This document shows, piece by piece, positions 38,871 to 46,733 of a stretch of DNA of 64,000 bases (position 1 is its first letter; each line of letters begins with the position of its first letter). Made by a program: the position numbers and the translations under genes. The stretch is from Paractinoplanes deccanensis (GTDB lineage Bacteria > Actinomycetota > Actinomycetes > Mycobacteriales > Micromonosporaceae). The notes under the pieces are model-generated. The model was given only the letters and a program-made list of their open reading frames with translations, was not told where the DNA came from and did no database searches. The stretch is taken from NCBI RefSeq assembly GCF_016862115.1, contig NZ_BOMI01000033.1, positions 108,044 to 172,043 of the forward strand, given 5' to 3'.

Positions 38871-39179
38871 TCAGCGGGCGCGGCCGCGGTCGATGGTCTC
38901 CCGCTTCAGCGTCCTCAGCCCGGCGAGGGTGGTGGCCAGCCCGGAGCGGACGGCGTCGCAGGTGCGGCAGTCCGGGCGCCGGCATTCGGCCTGATGTTCC
39001 CCGGCGATCGCCACGATCGTGCCGAGCACGCTGGACGCGGCGAACGCGTTGCGCTCCTGCCAGTCGAGGCCGGCGAGGGTCTTCGCGCCTGCGTCGAGCT
39101 CGGCGGGGGTGACGCCGTACAGGTCGGCGGTGGCGTCGGTGCGGGCGATGGTCAGGTTGAGGGCGTCAACGGCGTTCAC
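38871..39179 (-). CDS. Small helical protein with Cys cluster
   Basis: 102 aa from GTG 39179 after AAGGAGTGCCC. Contains E-H-Q-A-E-C-R-R-P-D-C-R-T-C-D, equivalent to the cluster of the gene after it, and L-T-I-A-R-T-D-A-T-A-D-L-Y-G-V-T-P-A-E-L. Probable duplicate of that gene. Function unknown. Confidence 0.55.
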   Translation of the reverse strand: MNAVDALNLTIARTDATADLYGVTPAELDAGAKTLAGLDWQERNAFAASSVLGTIVAIAGEHQAECRRPDCRTCDAVRSGLATTLAGLRTLKRETIDRGRAR

Positions 39180-39321
39180 GGGCACTCCTTGCGATCGGTG
39201 GATCACTAAGGACGGTGCCATGCGCGCTGAGCTGCATCTATGGGGTGAACGACCGACCCGAACCCCGTGCGCCACGATCTTGTTCCCCTGAACGGTCAGG
39301 TGACCTCATCCGAACGGCCGA

Positions 39322-39537
39322 TCAGGCTCCCCGTAGCCAGTCCATGGTGCCTTCCGGCGTCTTCGACCAATTCGTGCAGCCGCAGAGCCCACACAGCCGC
39401 TCGATGCCGGCAGCCGAGCTGTAGTGCCGGAAGACGGGGTGGTCGCAGCTGCTGCACAGCCTCGACTCGTCCTTGGCGTCCTGGATGCGCTGCCAATCGT
39501 CGCGGGCACCACCGGTACGACGTTCGTCGTCGTACAT
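39322..39537 (-). CDS. Small zinc-ribbon protein
   Basis: 71 aa from ATG 39537 on an ATGA overlap. C-S-S-C-D-H-P-V-F-R-H and C-G-L-C-G-C make a treble-Cys/His ribbon. A 142-base gap without genes follows it downstream. Confidence 0.6.
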   Translation of the reverse strand: MYDDERRTGGARDDWQRIQDAKDESRLCSSCDHPVFRHYSSAAGIERLCGLCGCTNWSKTPEGTMDWLRGA

Positions 39538-39821
39538 CACAACGCCTCCAGGTACGCCTTGGCGCAGCCGGCGCACACGGCCTGCTCGGACACGCTACGG
39601 GCCTGCTCGTTACGGGCCAGCAGCCGCATCACCGTGTCACGTGAGATCTCAGCCTTCACGTCCCAGCCGCGACGCAAGTCCAGCCCGCACAGGGCGGCGT
39701 GGTCGTCGGGGATGCCGCCGTTCGGGCGCGGACCCTCCTTGCCGACCGCACGGATGTGCCAGCGGGTGCCGGTCTGGAAGGACGGCTCGGCGAAGCTGTA
39801 GGCGGTCTGCGTCTTCGGCAT
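39537..39821 (-). CDS. Small protein with Cys pair
   Basis: 94 aa, ATG 39821. TAYSFAEPSFQTGTRWHIR, C-G-L-D and C-A-G-C-A-K near the end; reads like actinophage proteins that carry a distal Zn knuckle after a helix (RDTVMRLLARNEQA). Confidence 0.55.
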   Translation of the reverse strand: MPKTQTAYSFAEPSFQTGTRWHIRAVGKEGPRPNGGIPDDHAALCGLDLRRGWDVKAEISRDTVMRLLARNEQARSVSEQAVCAGCAKAYLEAL

Positions 39822-40009
39822 CAGTACCCCTCCCGCACCACGGTCGTCTTGCCCTCGGTGAACAGCTCATCGATGTACCAGTCGCCGAAGAAGCCGCCGT
39901 TCGTACCCCGCCACTGGGCGGTCCGCGTCGGATGGGTCTTGATGAACGCGTGCTTGTTGTTGGCGACCACGCTGCCGTCGGGCAGGTCGGCGGCCTTGAT
40001 GTCGTTCAT
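39821..40009 (-). CDS. 62-residue protein
   Basis: ATG 40009. Opens MNDIKAADLPDGSVVANNKH, then T-R-T-A-Q-W-R-G-T and TTVVREGY. The I-K-A-A-D-L start is shared with the next upstream gene, pointing to a common 5' segment. Confidence 0.55.
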   Translation of the reverse strand: MNDIKAADLPDGSVVANNKHAFIKTHPTRTAQWRGTNGGFFGDWYIDELFTEGKTTVVREGY

Positions 40010-40347
40010 TGCGCCTCCTCGGCGATTCGCACGTACACGGCCACGATCTCGTCGAGCCGGTCGGACGGCCATGCGTTCGCTCGGCCCTCAGGCATGTCCG
40101 CCAATCCTGCCTCGGTGTAGAGGCGCCGCCCGAGCGTGGTGGGAGTCAGGTCCGGCCACCGCCCGGCGACCAGATTCAGCTGGGCGGCACGGGCAGCGTG
40201 CGTGTCGATCGCCAGCAGCGACCCGAAGTGCCGGGCCATCTGATGATCGCGCAGGTCCGCGTCGCTGGCGTCGGCCTCAACAGAGTTCTTCAGGATGGCC
40301 ACCACGTGGACGGTCAGCAGGTCGGCGGCCTTGATTCCCGTGGTCAT
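40006..40347 (-). CDS. Small helical protein
   Basis: 113 aa, ATG 40347. TTGIKAADLLTVHVVAILKN, then RRLYTEAGLADMPEG and E-I-V-A-V-Y-V-R-I-A-E-E. No family recognised. Confidence 0.55.
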   Translation of the reverse strand: MTTGIKAADLLTVHVVAILKNSVEADASDADLRDHQMARHFGSLLAIDTHAARAAQLNLVAGRWPDLTPTTLGRRLYTEAGLADMPEGRANAWPSDRLDEIVAVYVRIAEEAQ

Positions 40348-40625
40348 CAGGCGCTCTCCTTCGCGTCCGCGTAGTCGGCGATCCGCCGGGCGAGCGTGGC
40401 ATCGTCGGCCTGGCCGAGGAAGTAGCCGCCTTTCAGCGTGGAGCCGGCGTACCCGCTGTTCCTGCCCTCGATGTTCTCGATGCGGCCGAGCACCTGACCG
40501 TCACGCAGGACGTAGGTGGCGACAACGCCGAGCACGTGGGCGGTGACCATCGTGCAGCCGTCCGGGGTGGACGAGTCGACGCCCTCCCACATGATGCGTT
40601 CGTGCTTCAAGATGCCGGGGATCAT
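40347..40625 (-). CDS. Small hypothetical protein
   Basis: 92 aa, ATG 40625. Strands VTAHVLGVVATYVLRDGQV and G-R-I-E-N-I-E-G-R, helix A-T-L-A-R-R-I-A-D-Y. No recognised domain. Confidence 0.55.
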   Translation of the reverse strand: MIPGILKHERIMWEGVDSSTPDGCTMVTAHVLGVVATYVLRDGQVLGRIENIEGRNSGYAGSTLKGGYFLGQADDATLARRIADYADAKESA

Positions 40626-40924
40626 CAGGCCGCCTTCCGGTTGAAGTAGCTGTCGAACCAGGCGTTCAGCTCAGCCCACATCACAGCCTCGTCGCGACCG
40701 TTCGCCTCCCAGCGGTCCCGCAACTGAGTGCCGTGGGCGCCGGAGCCATCCTCGTGGCATGCACCATCGATCACCGGGCAGAACCCGGCCGGCGGCGGCA
40801 TGTTGCGCAGCCGCTTACTGGAGTGGATGCGGATGCAGGCGGGCGACACCTCGAACGTGACCGCCCGGCCCGGCTCCGACAGCACGAACACCCCGGCCGT
40901 CTCGTCGTAACGCTTGGTGCGCAT
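40625..40924 (-). CDS. Small hypothetical protein
   Basis: 99 aa, ATG 40924. F-V-L-S-E-P-G-R-A-V-T-F-E-V, two Cys (GFCPVIDGACHEDGSG) and a terminal helix MWAELNAWFDSYF. Function unknown. Confidence 0.55.
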   Translation of the reverse strand: MRTKRYDETAGVFVLSEPGRAVTFEVSPACIRIHSSKRLRNMPPPAGFCPVIDGACHEDGSGAHGTQLRDRWEANGRDEAVMWAELNAWFDSYFNRKAA

Positions 40925-41172
40925 CAGGCTGCCTCCGCCCGCTCACGGATGAAGCGCCGCAGCTCGTCGGCGCCGAGCTCGACCGACGGCCACACCCGCC
41001 CCGCCCGGTACTCGATCTCGCAGGCCAGCACGTACAGCACACCCTTGTCGGTGAGCTCGTCCAGGTAGGCGGACGCCGCGGCTCGGGTCGCCGGATCGTG
41101 CAGCGCGTCGAGGACATGGTTGACGCCGTTGACAGACAGGCTGATGGACTCTGGCTTCGTCCAGGTGGTCAT
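40924..41172 (-). CDS. Small helical protein
   Basis: 82 aa, ATG 41172. SISLSVNGVNHVLDALHDPA then L-D-E-L-T-D-K-G-V-L-Y-V-L and R-R-F-I-R-E-R-A. Possible HTH but not clear. Confidence 0.55.
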   Translation of the reverse strand: MTTWTKPESISLSVNGVNHVLDALHDPATRAAASAYLDELTDKGVLYVLACEIEYRAGRVWPSVELGADELRRFIRERAEAA

Positions 41173-41444
41173 CAGATCCCCTCCGTGTCGTCGAACTTCT
41201 CCCGGTAGGCGGCGTCTGCTGCAGCGAGCCACCGCTCGCCCGCCTCGGTCAGCCTGTAGTAGTCGTCCTGGCCGTTGATCTGCTGCGTCGGGGTGACGAA
41301 GTGCGGGGCGATCAGCCCTTCGACGACCATCTCGCCGAGCACGTCATCAGTCATGATCTCGCCCGCATTTTCAGGCCCGAACGTCCACTGACGGTCTTGC
41401 GCTCGGCGGGCGTAGGCGACTCGCTCCGGCGTGGCTTCCAGCAT
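41172..41444 (-). CDS. Winged-helix-like small protein
   Basis: 90 aa, ATG 41444. M-T-D-D-V-L-G-E-M-V-V-E-G-L-I, then DDYYRLTEAGERWLAAAD, the turn-wing order typical of small phage DNA-binding proteins and similar to the restored reading of the 33.9-kb gene (HHVTEHGYRWL). Confidence 0.6.
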   Translation of the reverse strand: MLEATPERVAYARRAQDRQWTFGPENAGEIMTDDVLGEMVVEGLIAPHFVTPTQQINGQDDYYRLTEAGERWLAAADAAYREKFDDTEGI

Positions 41445-41686
41445 CAGATCTCCTTCCATTCGCCGTAAGTAACCTGCCGGGACACCGCCCGGTACGCCAC
41501 CACGGAACCCTCGCCAGAGGGCGCCTTCTCGCGTCGCAGCAGCTCCAACTGCTGCACCTCCACGTACTTCAGCCCGTCCGCCTCGCCGTCGAACAGGTCA
41601 TCGAAGTAGCGCTTCTCCCCGTCGCCGTAGGTGTGCTCCACCGCCCACTGGGTGACGGTGCCGACCGGCTCGTTGTGCCATGTCAT
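41444..41686 (-). CDS. Small beta-rich protein
   Basis: 80 aa, ATG 41686. TVTQWAVEHTYGDGEKRYFD, V-E-V-Q-Q-L-E-L-L-R-R, VVAYRAVSRQVTYG. Similar strand style to the 43.2-kb gene product, so possibly one family. Confidence 0.55.
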   Translation of the reverse strand: MTWHNEPVGTVTQWAVEHTYGDGEKRYFDDLFDGEADGLKYVEVQQLELLRREKAPSGEGSVVAYRAVSRQVTYGEWKEI

Positions 41687-41988
41687 CAGGCATCGTCCCC
41701 AGCCAGGGAGGAATTGAGGTCGGCGGCTATCCGACCAGCGTTCGCCTTCACGTATGCGGCGAGGGTCATGCCGGCGTAGTCAGCGCTCTCCACCAGATCG
41801 GTACGCGACATCAGCAGCCGCCTGATAGTCGACCCCTCCCTGAACACCCCACCAACGGCGGCCTGCGTTACGAGCCTGATGCCTTCAGTGGTATCCACCA
41901 GGACGTCGTGCGGCTCGCGAACCTTCGCCGGATCGACGGACAGGCCGCGGATGTGGTCGGCGGTGACGCGGTGCGGATCGATAGGCAT
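41686..41988 (-). CDS. Small hypothetical protein
   Basis: 100 aa from ATG 41988 after GAAGGAGACCC. D-P-H-R-V-T-A-D-H-I-R-G-L, DVLVDTTEGIRLVTQAAVGG, A-A-Y-V-K-A-N-A-G-R. No family recognised. An 89-base gap separates it from the gene before. Confidence 0.55.
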   Translation of the reverse strand: MPIDPHRVTADHIRGLSVDPAKVREPHDVLVDTTEGIRLVTQAAVGGVFREGSTIRRLLMSRTDLVESADYAGMTLAAYVKANAGRIAADLNSSLAGDDA

Positions 41989-42077
41989 CACGGGTCTCCT
42001 TCGTCGTTGCCGTTCAGTGTCTTTGATGGCCGCCGCGCCGCAAGGGCGGGAACCGGCACGCGGCGGCCGGGCAAGGG

Positions 42078-42338
42078 TCAGTCCCCGATGGCGATCAGGT
42101 GCAGGTCTTCGCCGGCCACCCGGATCGCCGCCCACTGCTCGTTGGGTCCGATCCGGTGCCCGAACGGTTCCGGCTCCAGCCGCACATCAGGAGCTGCCAT
42201 CAACTCCCGCAGCCCGGCGTCGACCTCTTCGCGGTCCAGGTACATCAGGGCGGCTCGGACATCCACCAGGCTCACGTATTCGCCGGGCGTGCCGGACAGG
42301 CTGCGGTACGCGTCGCGGATCTCGTCGGCGGCGGTCAC
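42078..42338 (-). CDS. Small winged-helix-like protein
   Basis: 86 aa, GTG 42338. EIRDAYRSLSGTPGEYVSLV then VRAALMYLDREEVDAGLREL, a helix-helix-wing arrangement, ending in strands. Coupled to the gene before. Confidence 0.55.
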   Translation of the reverse strand: MTAADEIRDAYRSLSGTPGEYVSLVDVRAALMYLDREEVDAGLRELMAAPDVRLEPEPFGHRIGPNEQWAAIRVAGEDLHLIAIGD

Positions 42339-42751
42339 AGCCCCTCCTCGGAGGCGATTGGGGTGGCTCGGTACCGCACCACGCGGTCGCCGGCCGGGAA
42401 GTCGAACAGGTTGTTGCGCCGCCTACCGCCGCGGCGCCGCACGTCGTCGTGCAGCCGCTCCCACGTGGTGGTGCCGAGCAGCCGCGGCGCGTCGTCGGGC
42501 CGGCCGTCCACGACCTCCCACATCTCCACCCGGCACAGCCCTTCCTCGGCGAGCGCATCCCACGGCAGGTGGTGCGGGTGCTGCTGGCCGGGCAGGGCAA
42601 CCAGCGCCCACCCGTCGGAGGCGACACCGGTCAAGGTGCCCACCTCGCCCAGCGGCAGGACGCGGACAGGAAGCTGGACGGTGCGGGCGAGCTCGTCGGC
42701 CTTCACCGGGTCGGCGGCGGCCATGTCGCGGATCATGTCGAAGCGGCTCAC
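42335..42751 (-). CDS. Hypothetical protein
   Basis: 138 aa from GTG 42751. SRFDMIRDMAAADPVKADEL then beta segments (VRVLPLGEVGTLTGVASDGW, ALVALPGQQHPHHLPWD) and D-R-V-V-R-Y-R-A-T-P. SH3-like barrel plausible; role unknown. Confidence 0.55.
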   Translation of the reverse strand: MSRFDMIRDMAAADPVKADELARTVQLPVRVLPLGEVGTLTGVASDGWALVALPGQQHPHHLPWDALAEEGLCRVEMWEVVDGRPDDAPRLLGTTTWERLHDDVRRRGGRRRNNLFDFPAGDRVVRYRATPIASEEGL

Positions 42752-43059
42752 AGCTGCTCCCTTCGACAGCATGCGGCCGGTTGCAGCAGCCTGCGAGCCA
42801 CCTTCGCGATCAACCCGTAGCGGGTGTCATGCCGGAACGCCACCGCCTTCGACTGTTCCCAGCGGGCCACCCAGTCCCGGCCCTCCGCGCGGATGCGGAC
42901 GGCCGGAACCCCCTGACCTTCCTTGTAGAGGGTGGTGATCCCGCCGGCTCCGCCCATACGCAGGCCGTGACAGACGTTGTCGCGGAAGATCCAGCGCTCG
43001 CCGTCGGGGGCGTTGTAGAGGCCGACATCGCCCTGCTCGTCGAGGACGCTGTTGCTCAT
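42748..43059 (-). CDS. Hypothetical protein
   Basis: 103 aa, ATG 43059. DVGLYNAPDGERWIFRDN, G-L-R-M-G-G-A-G-G-I-T-T-L, then a helix and C-terminal C-C. No domain recognised. Confidence 0.55.
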   Translation of the reverse strand: MSNSVLDEQGDVGLYNAPDGERWIFRDNVCHGLRMGGAGGITTLYKEGQGVPAVRIRAEGRDWVARWEQSKAVAFRHDTRYGLIAKVARRLLQPAACCRREQL

Positions 43060-43217
43060 GTCGCCACCTCCTCGGCGTAGATCTCGGTCGGGTCGTTGTC
43101 GGTCAGCCGGTTCGCCATCTCCGCGGCGGCTTCCTCGGCTTCGCGGCGGGTGGCGTAGGTGGGCTCGTGCCGGATGATGCCGGTCAGGGTCTTCTCGACC
43201 ACCTGGAAGCGGGTCAC
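43056..43217 (-). CDS. 53-residue protein
   Basis: GTG 43217. Strand-helix: TRFQVVEKTLTGIIRHEPTY then RREAEEAAAEMANRL. Similar to small phage proteins with a double-stranded-RNA-like alpha/beta layout; uncertain. Confidence 0.55.
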   Translation of the reverse strand: MTRFQVVEKTLTGIIRHEPTYATRREAEEAAAEMANRLTDNDPTEIYAEEVAT

Positions 43218-43459
43218 GGCTGGAACCCCTCGTTCACGACCCGGTACCGGCGCACCGTCTCGTCGGGCTGAGGCGCGTCGAACAGGTCGTAGGCGAGGCG
43301 GGTGCCGCCGGCCACGGCGATGCTGTCGATGAAGTCGGCCCACGGCATCGTGCCGTGATCCCGCTCGTCGCGGGTGATGAACTCGTCGCGAGTGTCGGCG
43401 ACGACGATGAACGATTTGACGGTGCAGTTACCTTCGCGGGGGCCACCAAGGTTGGTCAT
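43214..43459 (-). CDS. Small hypothetical protein
   Basis: 81 aa, ATG 43459. VKSFIVVADTRDEFITRDE, then T-R-L-A-Y-D-L-F-D and V-R-R-Y-R-V-V-N. No family recognised. Confidence 0.55.
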   Translation of the reverse strand: MTNLGGPREGNCTVKSFIVVADTRDEFITRDERDHGTMPWADFIDSIAVAGGTRLAYDLFDAPQPDETVRRYRVVNEGFQP

Positions 43460-43956
43460 GCCGCGACCTCCTCGTTCTCGATGGCGGCCAGGCCGCGCGC
43501 GTTGAGCCGGATCTGGGTGTATTTCTGGCCGGGCCGGTGGCCGTCGGGCTGGTCGGCGTAGCCGCGCCGCACGATGGCCCGCAGCATGGTCCACGGCTGG
43601 CCGGGCAGCAGGGTGACGACACCGTTGCGGTGAGCGCGAACCCGGGCCAGTTCGGCCGCAGTGAGCGGCTTGGTGTGGACGCGGGACCGGGTGGGCTGCA
43701 CGCGGGAGGTCTGCCGGTAGTCGGCCAGGGAGGTCGGCTTCGCGTCGTGCTCGGCCTTGTACATCTCGGCGTAGCCGCGGGCGATCAGGCGGGCCTCAGC
43801 CTCGGTGGGGTAGCTGCCGCAGTTGTCCTCGATGCGGTCGGTGCCGTTGTAGACGGTCACCGCGTAGGCGTCGTGGTTGACCCACTTGAGCTTGATGATG
43901 ACGCTCCCGACCTGGTAGGCGATCTCATCCTCGATCTGGCTAAGCTGCTTAATCAC
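43456..43956 (-). CDS. Hypothetical protein, first of minus-strand chain
   Basis: 166 aa, ATG 43956. N-terminal half alpha/beta (VGSVIIKLKWVNHDAYAVTV, EAEARLIARGYAEMYKAE), C-terminal half winged-helix-like (ELARVRAHRNGVVTLLPGQP, QIRLNARGLAAIEN). Two TTCCACAAGGT-type operators lie upstream at 44086 and 44126, so the whole chain down to 37.9 kb is probably under their control. Confidence 0.6.
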   Translation of the reverse strand: MIKQLSQIEDEIAYQVGSVIIKLKWVNHDAYAVTVYNGTDRIEDNCGSYPTEAEARLIARGYAEMYKAEHDAKPTSLADYRQTSRVQPTRSRVHTKPLTAAELARVRAHRNGVVTLLPGQPWTMLRAIVRRGYADQPDGHRPGQKYTQIRLNARGLAAIENEEVAA

Positions 43957-44085
43957 TGATCGGCTCCTGGTTGAGTCAGGTGTCGGTTGGTGGCGGTGGG
44001 GTGTTGACGCACCCTGTTCGCCTTGGCCCCGTTCCGCTGTTGACGCAGTAGGCGGGGCCTTCTTACTGCCTTGCTTGTAGCTCTT

Positions 44086-44140
44086 ACTTCCACAAGGTTA
44101 CGCGCACGGAGCTACTGAGGCAATGATTTCTACAAGGTTT
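44086..44140. promoter_or_regulatory. Operator sites A and B (TTCCACAAGGTT type)
   Basis: ACTTCCACAAGGTTA (44086-44100) and ATTTCTACAAGGTTT (44126-44140), same orientation, 40 bases apart. They lie upstream of the minus-strand chain starting at 43956. The rest of 43957-44085 shows only the word GTTGACGCA twice (near 44001 and 44040). Confidence 0.65.
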
Positions 44141-44146
44141 TTTAGG

Positions 44147-44404
44147 TCAGGAAGACGTGCGCGGACGGCCGCCGCCGGCACCCTGACCAGGTCGGGCCGC
44201 AGCCCACGCCAGCAGCTCGTCACGCCGACTCGGATGCCACCACGGGGCGCGCCCGATCGTGCCGTCGGGCTTCGGGAAGGGGTGCTTCTCGTACCGGCCG
44301 CCCTCGCGGGATTCGGTCAGGTACGTGGAGATGGACTTCGGCTTGAGCCCGAGCAGTTGCGCCACGGCGTCGCGGTTCAGCACCGGAAGCTCCTGCCCAC
44401 CCAT
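44147..44404 (-). CDS. AlpA/excisionase-like HTH protein
   Basis: 85 aa, ATG 44404. P-V-L-N-R-D-A-V-A-Q-L-L-G-L-K-P-K-S-I forms the first two helices; Y-L-T-E-S-R, G-R-I/G-T-I-G-R-A-P-W-W and E-L-L-A-W complete the HTH_17 layout of actinobacterial excisionase-like factors. Surrounded by seven copies of one operator, so it is a good candidate to bind them. It could also serve in excision. Confidence 0.7.
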   Translation of the reverse strand: MGGQELPVLNRDAVAQLLGLKPKSISTYLTESREGGRYEKHPFPKPDGTIGRAPWWHPSRRDELLAWAAARPGQGAGGGRPRTSS

Positions 44405-44485
44405 GCCCGCGATCCCCTAACTGTGTGGCTCTTGCTGCCACCACCGTAGGGCACGGGCGTTCCGTATCCCATGATCGCCTCGCAA

Positions 44486-44559
44486 TCTTTGTGGAACTTC
44501 ATTTTGATGGACTCGACTTCCACAAGGTATAGCAGTAGCATTAAGTTCCACAAGGTTGA
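44486..44559. promoter_or_regulatory. Operator sites C, D and E
   Basis: Site C is inverted (44486-44500, reverse reads AAGTTCCACAAAGAT); D is ACTTCCACAAGGTAT (44517-44531), E is AGTTCCACAAGGTTG (44545-44559). They sit between the divergent HTH gene and the second RepA operon. TAGCAT at 44537 may be a -10. Confidence 0.65.
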
Positions 44560-44669
44560 TGCGCATGGCGGCAAACAGAACCCACCACGGAAGCAGAAGA
44601 AACGCCGCCTGAAACGACGAACGCCGGGGTCTCGACCACCCCGGCGCCGTGTATCCCGAAGGACGACTG

Positions 44670-44984
44670 ATGCCCCAAGAGTACGAGAACGACGAGCCCG
44701 TGTACACATCGGCCGCCGATGCTCTGCGCCATCAGCAGACATTCAATCGCGCCGAAGTCGCCTGGCTCATGGCGCTCGCCGGACAGTGGGGCTACGAGGC
44801 GCGCGTCGACGAGGAGAACGCCACTTGGCCCCCACCGAAGGTGTTCACGCTGGGCAGATGGTTCGACCAACCCATTGAGCGCCGCAAGGCCGACGCCACC
44901 GCCCGACTCCCCCGTCCCGGCGACCACAAGGGCGGACCCGCCGCCACGTGGGGCGACGACGACAGCATGCAGGCCGCCGCGTGA
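44670..44984 (+). CDS. Small protein upstream of second RepA-like gene
   Basis: 104 aa from ATG 44670 after GAAGGACG. Helix ADALRHQQTFNRAEVAWLMA, then a polar, Asp/Pro-rich end. Overlaps the RepA-like gene by 4 bases, so the two are coupled; perhaps a replication accessory or copy-number protein. Confidence 0.55.
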   Translation: MPQEYENDEPVYTSAADALRHQQTFNRAEVAWLMALAGQWGYEARVDEENATWPPPKVFTLGRWFDQPIERRKADATARLPRPGDHKGGPAATWGDDDSMQAAA

Positions 44985-46348
44985 GCGAGCTCTACGACGA
45001 GGAGCTGTGGCAGCCCGGCTGGGACGAGACCCCCGAAAGCTTCCGGGCGCAGCTCGAACTCGTCACCGAGCAGCGGCACAAACGCGAGTTCGTCATAGCG
45101 GTCGCCGACGCGGTGGTGCGCACCCGTGTCCGCGACGAGGCGAAACGCATCACCGACGCCGAGAAGGTCGACGAAGCGCCCATCCCCGAACCGACCGGGC
45201 TGTCCGCGCTGCTCGTCGAAGACGACGACGTCGAGGCGTGGCGCATGGACGGGCTGTGGCCGGCGAACGGCAACGTCCTGCTGGCCGCCGGGGCGAAGTC
45301 CGGCAAGACCACCACGGTCGGCAACGTTGTGCGCTGCCTCGCCGACGGCGACCGGTTCCTCAACGCCTACGCCGTGGAGAAGCTACTGCCCGGCGAAACC
45401 GTGGCGATCCTCGACTACGAGATGCCCCGCCGCAAAGTCCGGCAGTGGCTGCTGGAGCAGAACATTGAGAACCCGGACCGGGTGGTGGTGTGGACCGAGC
45501 GGGGCCGGGCCACCCAGTTCGACGTCCGCAACGACGCCGTACGGGTGAAGTGGGTTGCCCGCCTGCACGAAGCCAATGTCAAGGTGTGGGTCATCGACTG
45601 CCTGTCCCCCATCCTGTCCGCCTGCGGCATCGAGGAGAACGACAACACCGCTGTCGGCGCCATCCTCGATGGCATCAACACCGTGGCGGTCGCCGCGGGC
45701 GTCCAGGAGGTGCTATTGGTGCATCACATGGGCCACGGCGCCGAACGCTCCCGGGGCGCGTCCCGACTGGTCGGCTGGCCTGACGTGAACTGGCGGCTGA
45801 TCCGGCCGAAGGACGAGAAGAACCCGAACGCCGAACCTGACCCGGAAGGGCCGCGTTACTTCGCCGCGAACGGCCGCGATGTGGACGTGCGGGAAGGCCG
45901 GCTGGTGTTCAACGACGCCAACCGGCACCTGCTGTACATGGAGGGCGGCCGGAAACGTGACGAGCTGACCACGAACATCGGCAAGCTGCTGGTGTGGGTG
46001 CGCGAGAACCCGGACGTCAGCGGGCGGCAGATCGAGGCTCGCATGAAGGAACTCGCGGTGGGCCGGGAGGCGGCACGCCGTGCGTTGAAAGCGGCGGTGT
46101 CCAAGGGCTACCTCGTCGAGCGGGATCTGGGCGGCCGGAAGATGGGCCATACGATCACCACGTCGGGCCGGATGCAGATCATGGGCATGGCCGACACCCC
46201 CGCCACCGACGACGAGATCCTGTCCGGTATTGCGGGCGCTGAAGACATTCCCTGCCCGACTGAGGGGTGCGGCTACCACATTCAGCCGGCCGAACAGGCT
46301 GACGGGCGCCGGGTGTGCAGCCTGTGCCGTCAGGAGCAGGCGGCGTGA
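44981..46348 (+). CDS. Second RepA-like replication ATPase (AAA_25)
   Basis: 455 aa, GTG on overlap. Walker A G-A-K-S-G-K-T-T-T (~104-112), Walker B VWVIDCLSPI (~200-209), H-H-M-G-H at ~245 and the D-V-N-W-R-L motif typical of RepA-type helicase-like ATPases. Residues ~320-390 form a winged helix (GRQIEARMKELAVGREAARR); the last 35 residues carry C-P-T-E-G-C and C-S-L-C, a zinc ribbon. It lacks the DnaB-like N-terminal domain of the 13.3-kb protein. A repeat array follows at once. Confidence 0.78.
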   Translation: MSELYDEELWQPGWDETPESFRAQLELVTEQRHKREFVIAVADAVVRTRVRDEAKRITDAEKVDEAPIPEPTGLSALLVEDDDVEAWRMDGLWPANGNVLLAAGAKSGKTTTVGNVVRCLADGDRFLNAYAVEKLLPGETVAILDYEMPRRKVRQWLLEQNIENPDRVVVWTERGRATQFDVRNDAVRVKWVARLHEANVKVWVIDCLSPILSACGIEENDNTAVGAILDGINTVAVAAGVQEVLLVHHMGHGAERSRGASRLVGWPDVNWRLIRPKDEKNPNAEPDPEGPRYFAANGRDVDVREGRLVFNDANRHLLYMEGGRKRDELTTNIGKLLVWVRENPDVSGRQIEARMKELAVGREAARRALKAAVSKGYLVERDLGGRKMGHTITTSGRMQIMGMADTPATDDEILSGIAGAEDIPCPTEGCGYHIQPAEQADGRRVCSLCRQEQAA

Positions 46349-46352
46349 GCAA

Positions 46353-46585
46353 GGTGCGCGGGCAGAGCGTGCGCGGGCGTGCGCGGGTCCGGACCCGCGC
46401 ACTCTCTCAGACCCCGATTTGGGCCACGTTTCCACAGGTCAGATGTCCCTTTTGAGAGTGCGCGGTTGCCCCCGCGCACTCTTTCGGCATAACCGCAGGT
46501 CAAGGCGGGTGCGGCGTGCGCGGCTCTCTAAGAAGCCGCGCACCCGCGCACTCTCAGGTGCGCGGGCCAGAAAGCGCGCACGCTC
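46353..46585. repeat. CCGCGCACTCT/TGCGCGG repeat array; second candidate origin
   Basis: CCGCGCACTCT occurs at 46395, 46472 and 46544 and inverted at 46455-46465. TGCGCGGG is repeated three times at the left end. A perfect 24-bp palindrome (GTGCGCGGGTCC/GGACCCGCGCAC) lies at 46379-46402 and a 10-bp hairpin (GTGCGCGGCT/AGCCGCGCAC) at 46516-46543. Together with operator sites F and G it fills the 385-base gap 46349-46733. Iteron-like, next to a RepA gene. Confidence 0.65.
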
Positions 46586-46654
46586 ACCCCTCTTCTCGGT
46601 GCGCCTTTGACCTTGTAACCCTCACGAGAAGATCACCCATACCTAACTCTGGCT

Positions 46655-46707
46655 ACTTTGTAGAAATTGTGGACACAAGCCAGGCGGCCGAGTAACCTTG
46701 TGGAAGT
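46655..46707. promoter_or_regulatory. Operator sites F and G
   Basis: Both inverted: F ACTTTGTAGAAAT (46655-46667) and G TAACCTTGTGGAAGT (46693-46707). G is the exact reverse complement of site A over 15 bases. They precede the gene at 46734. Confidence 0.65.
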
Positions 46708-46733
46708 CAGGACGACAAGGAATGGAGCCCTCA

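Noticed and set aside
41680..43080. 466-codon plus-strand frame over the minus-strand chain
   Set aside because: Cuts through eight coupled minus-strand genes and is rich in Arg/Pro/Ser without any domain pattern.
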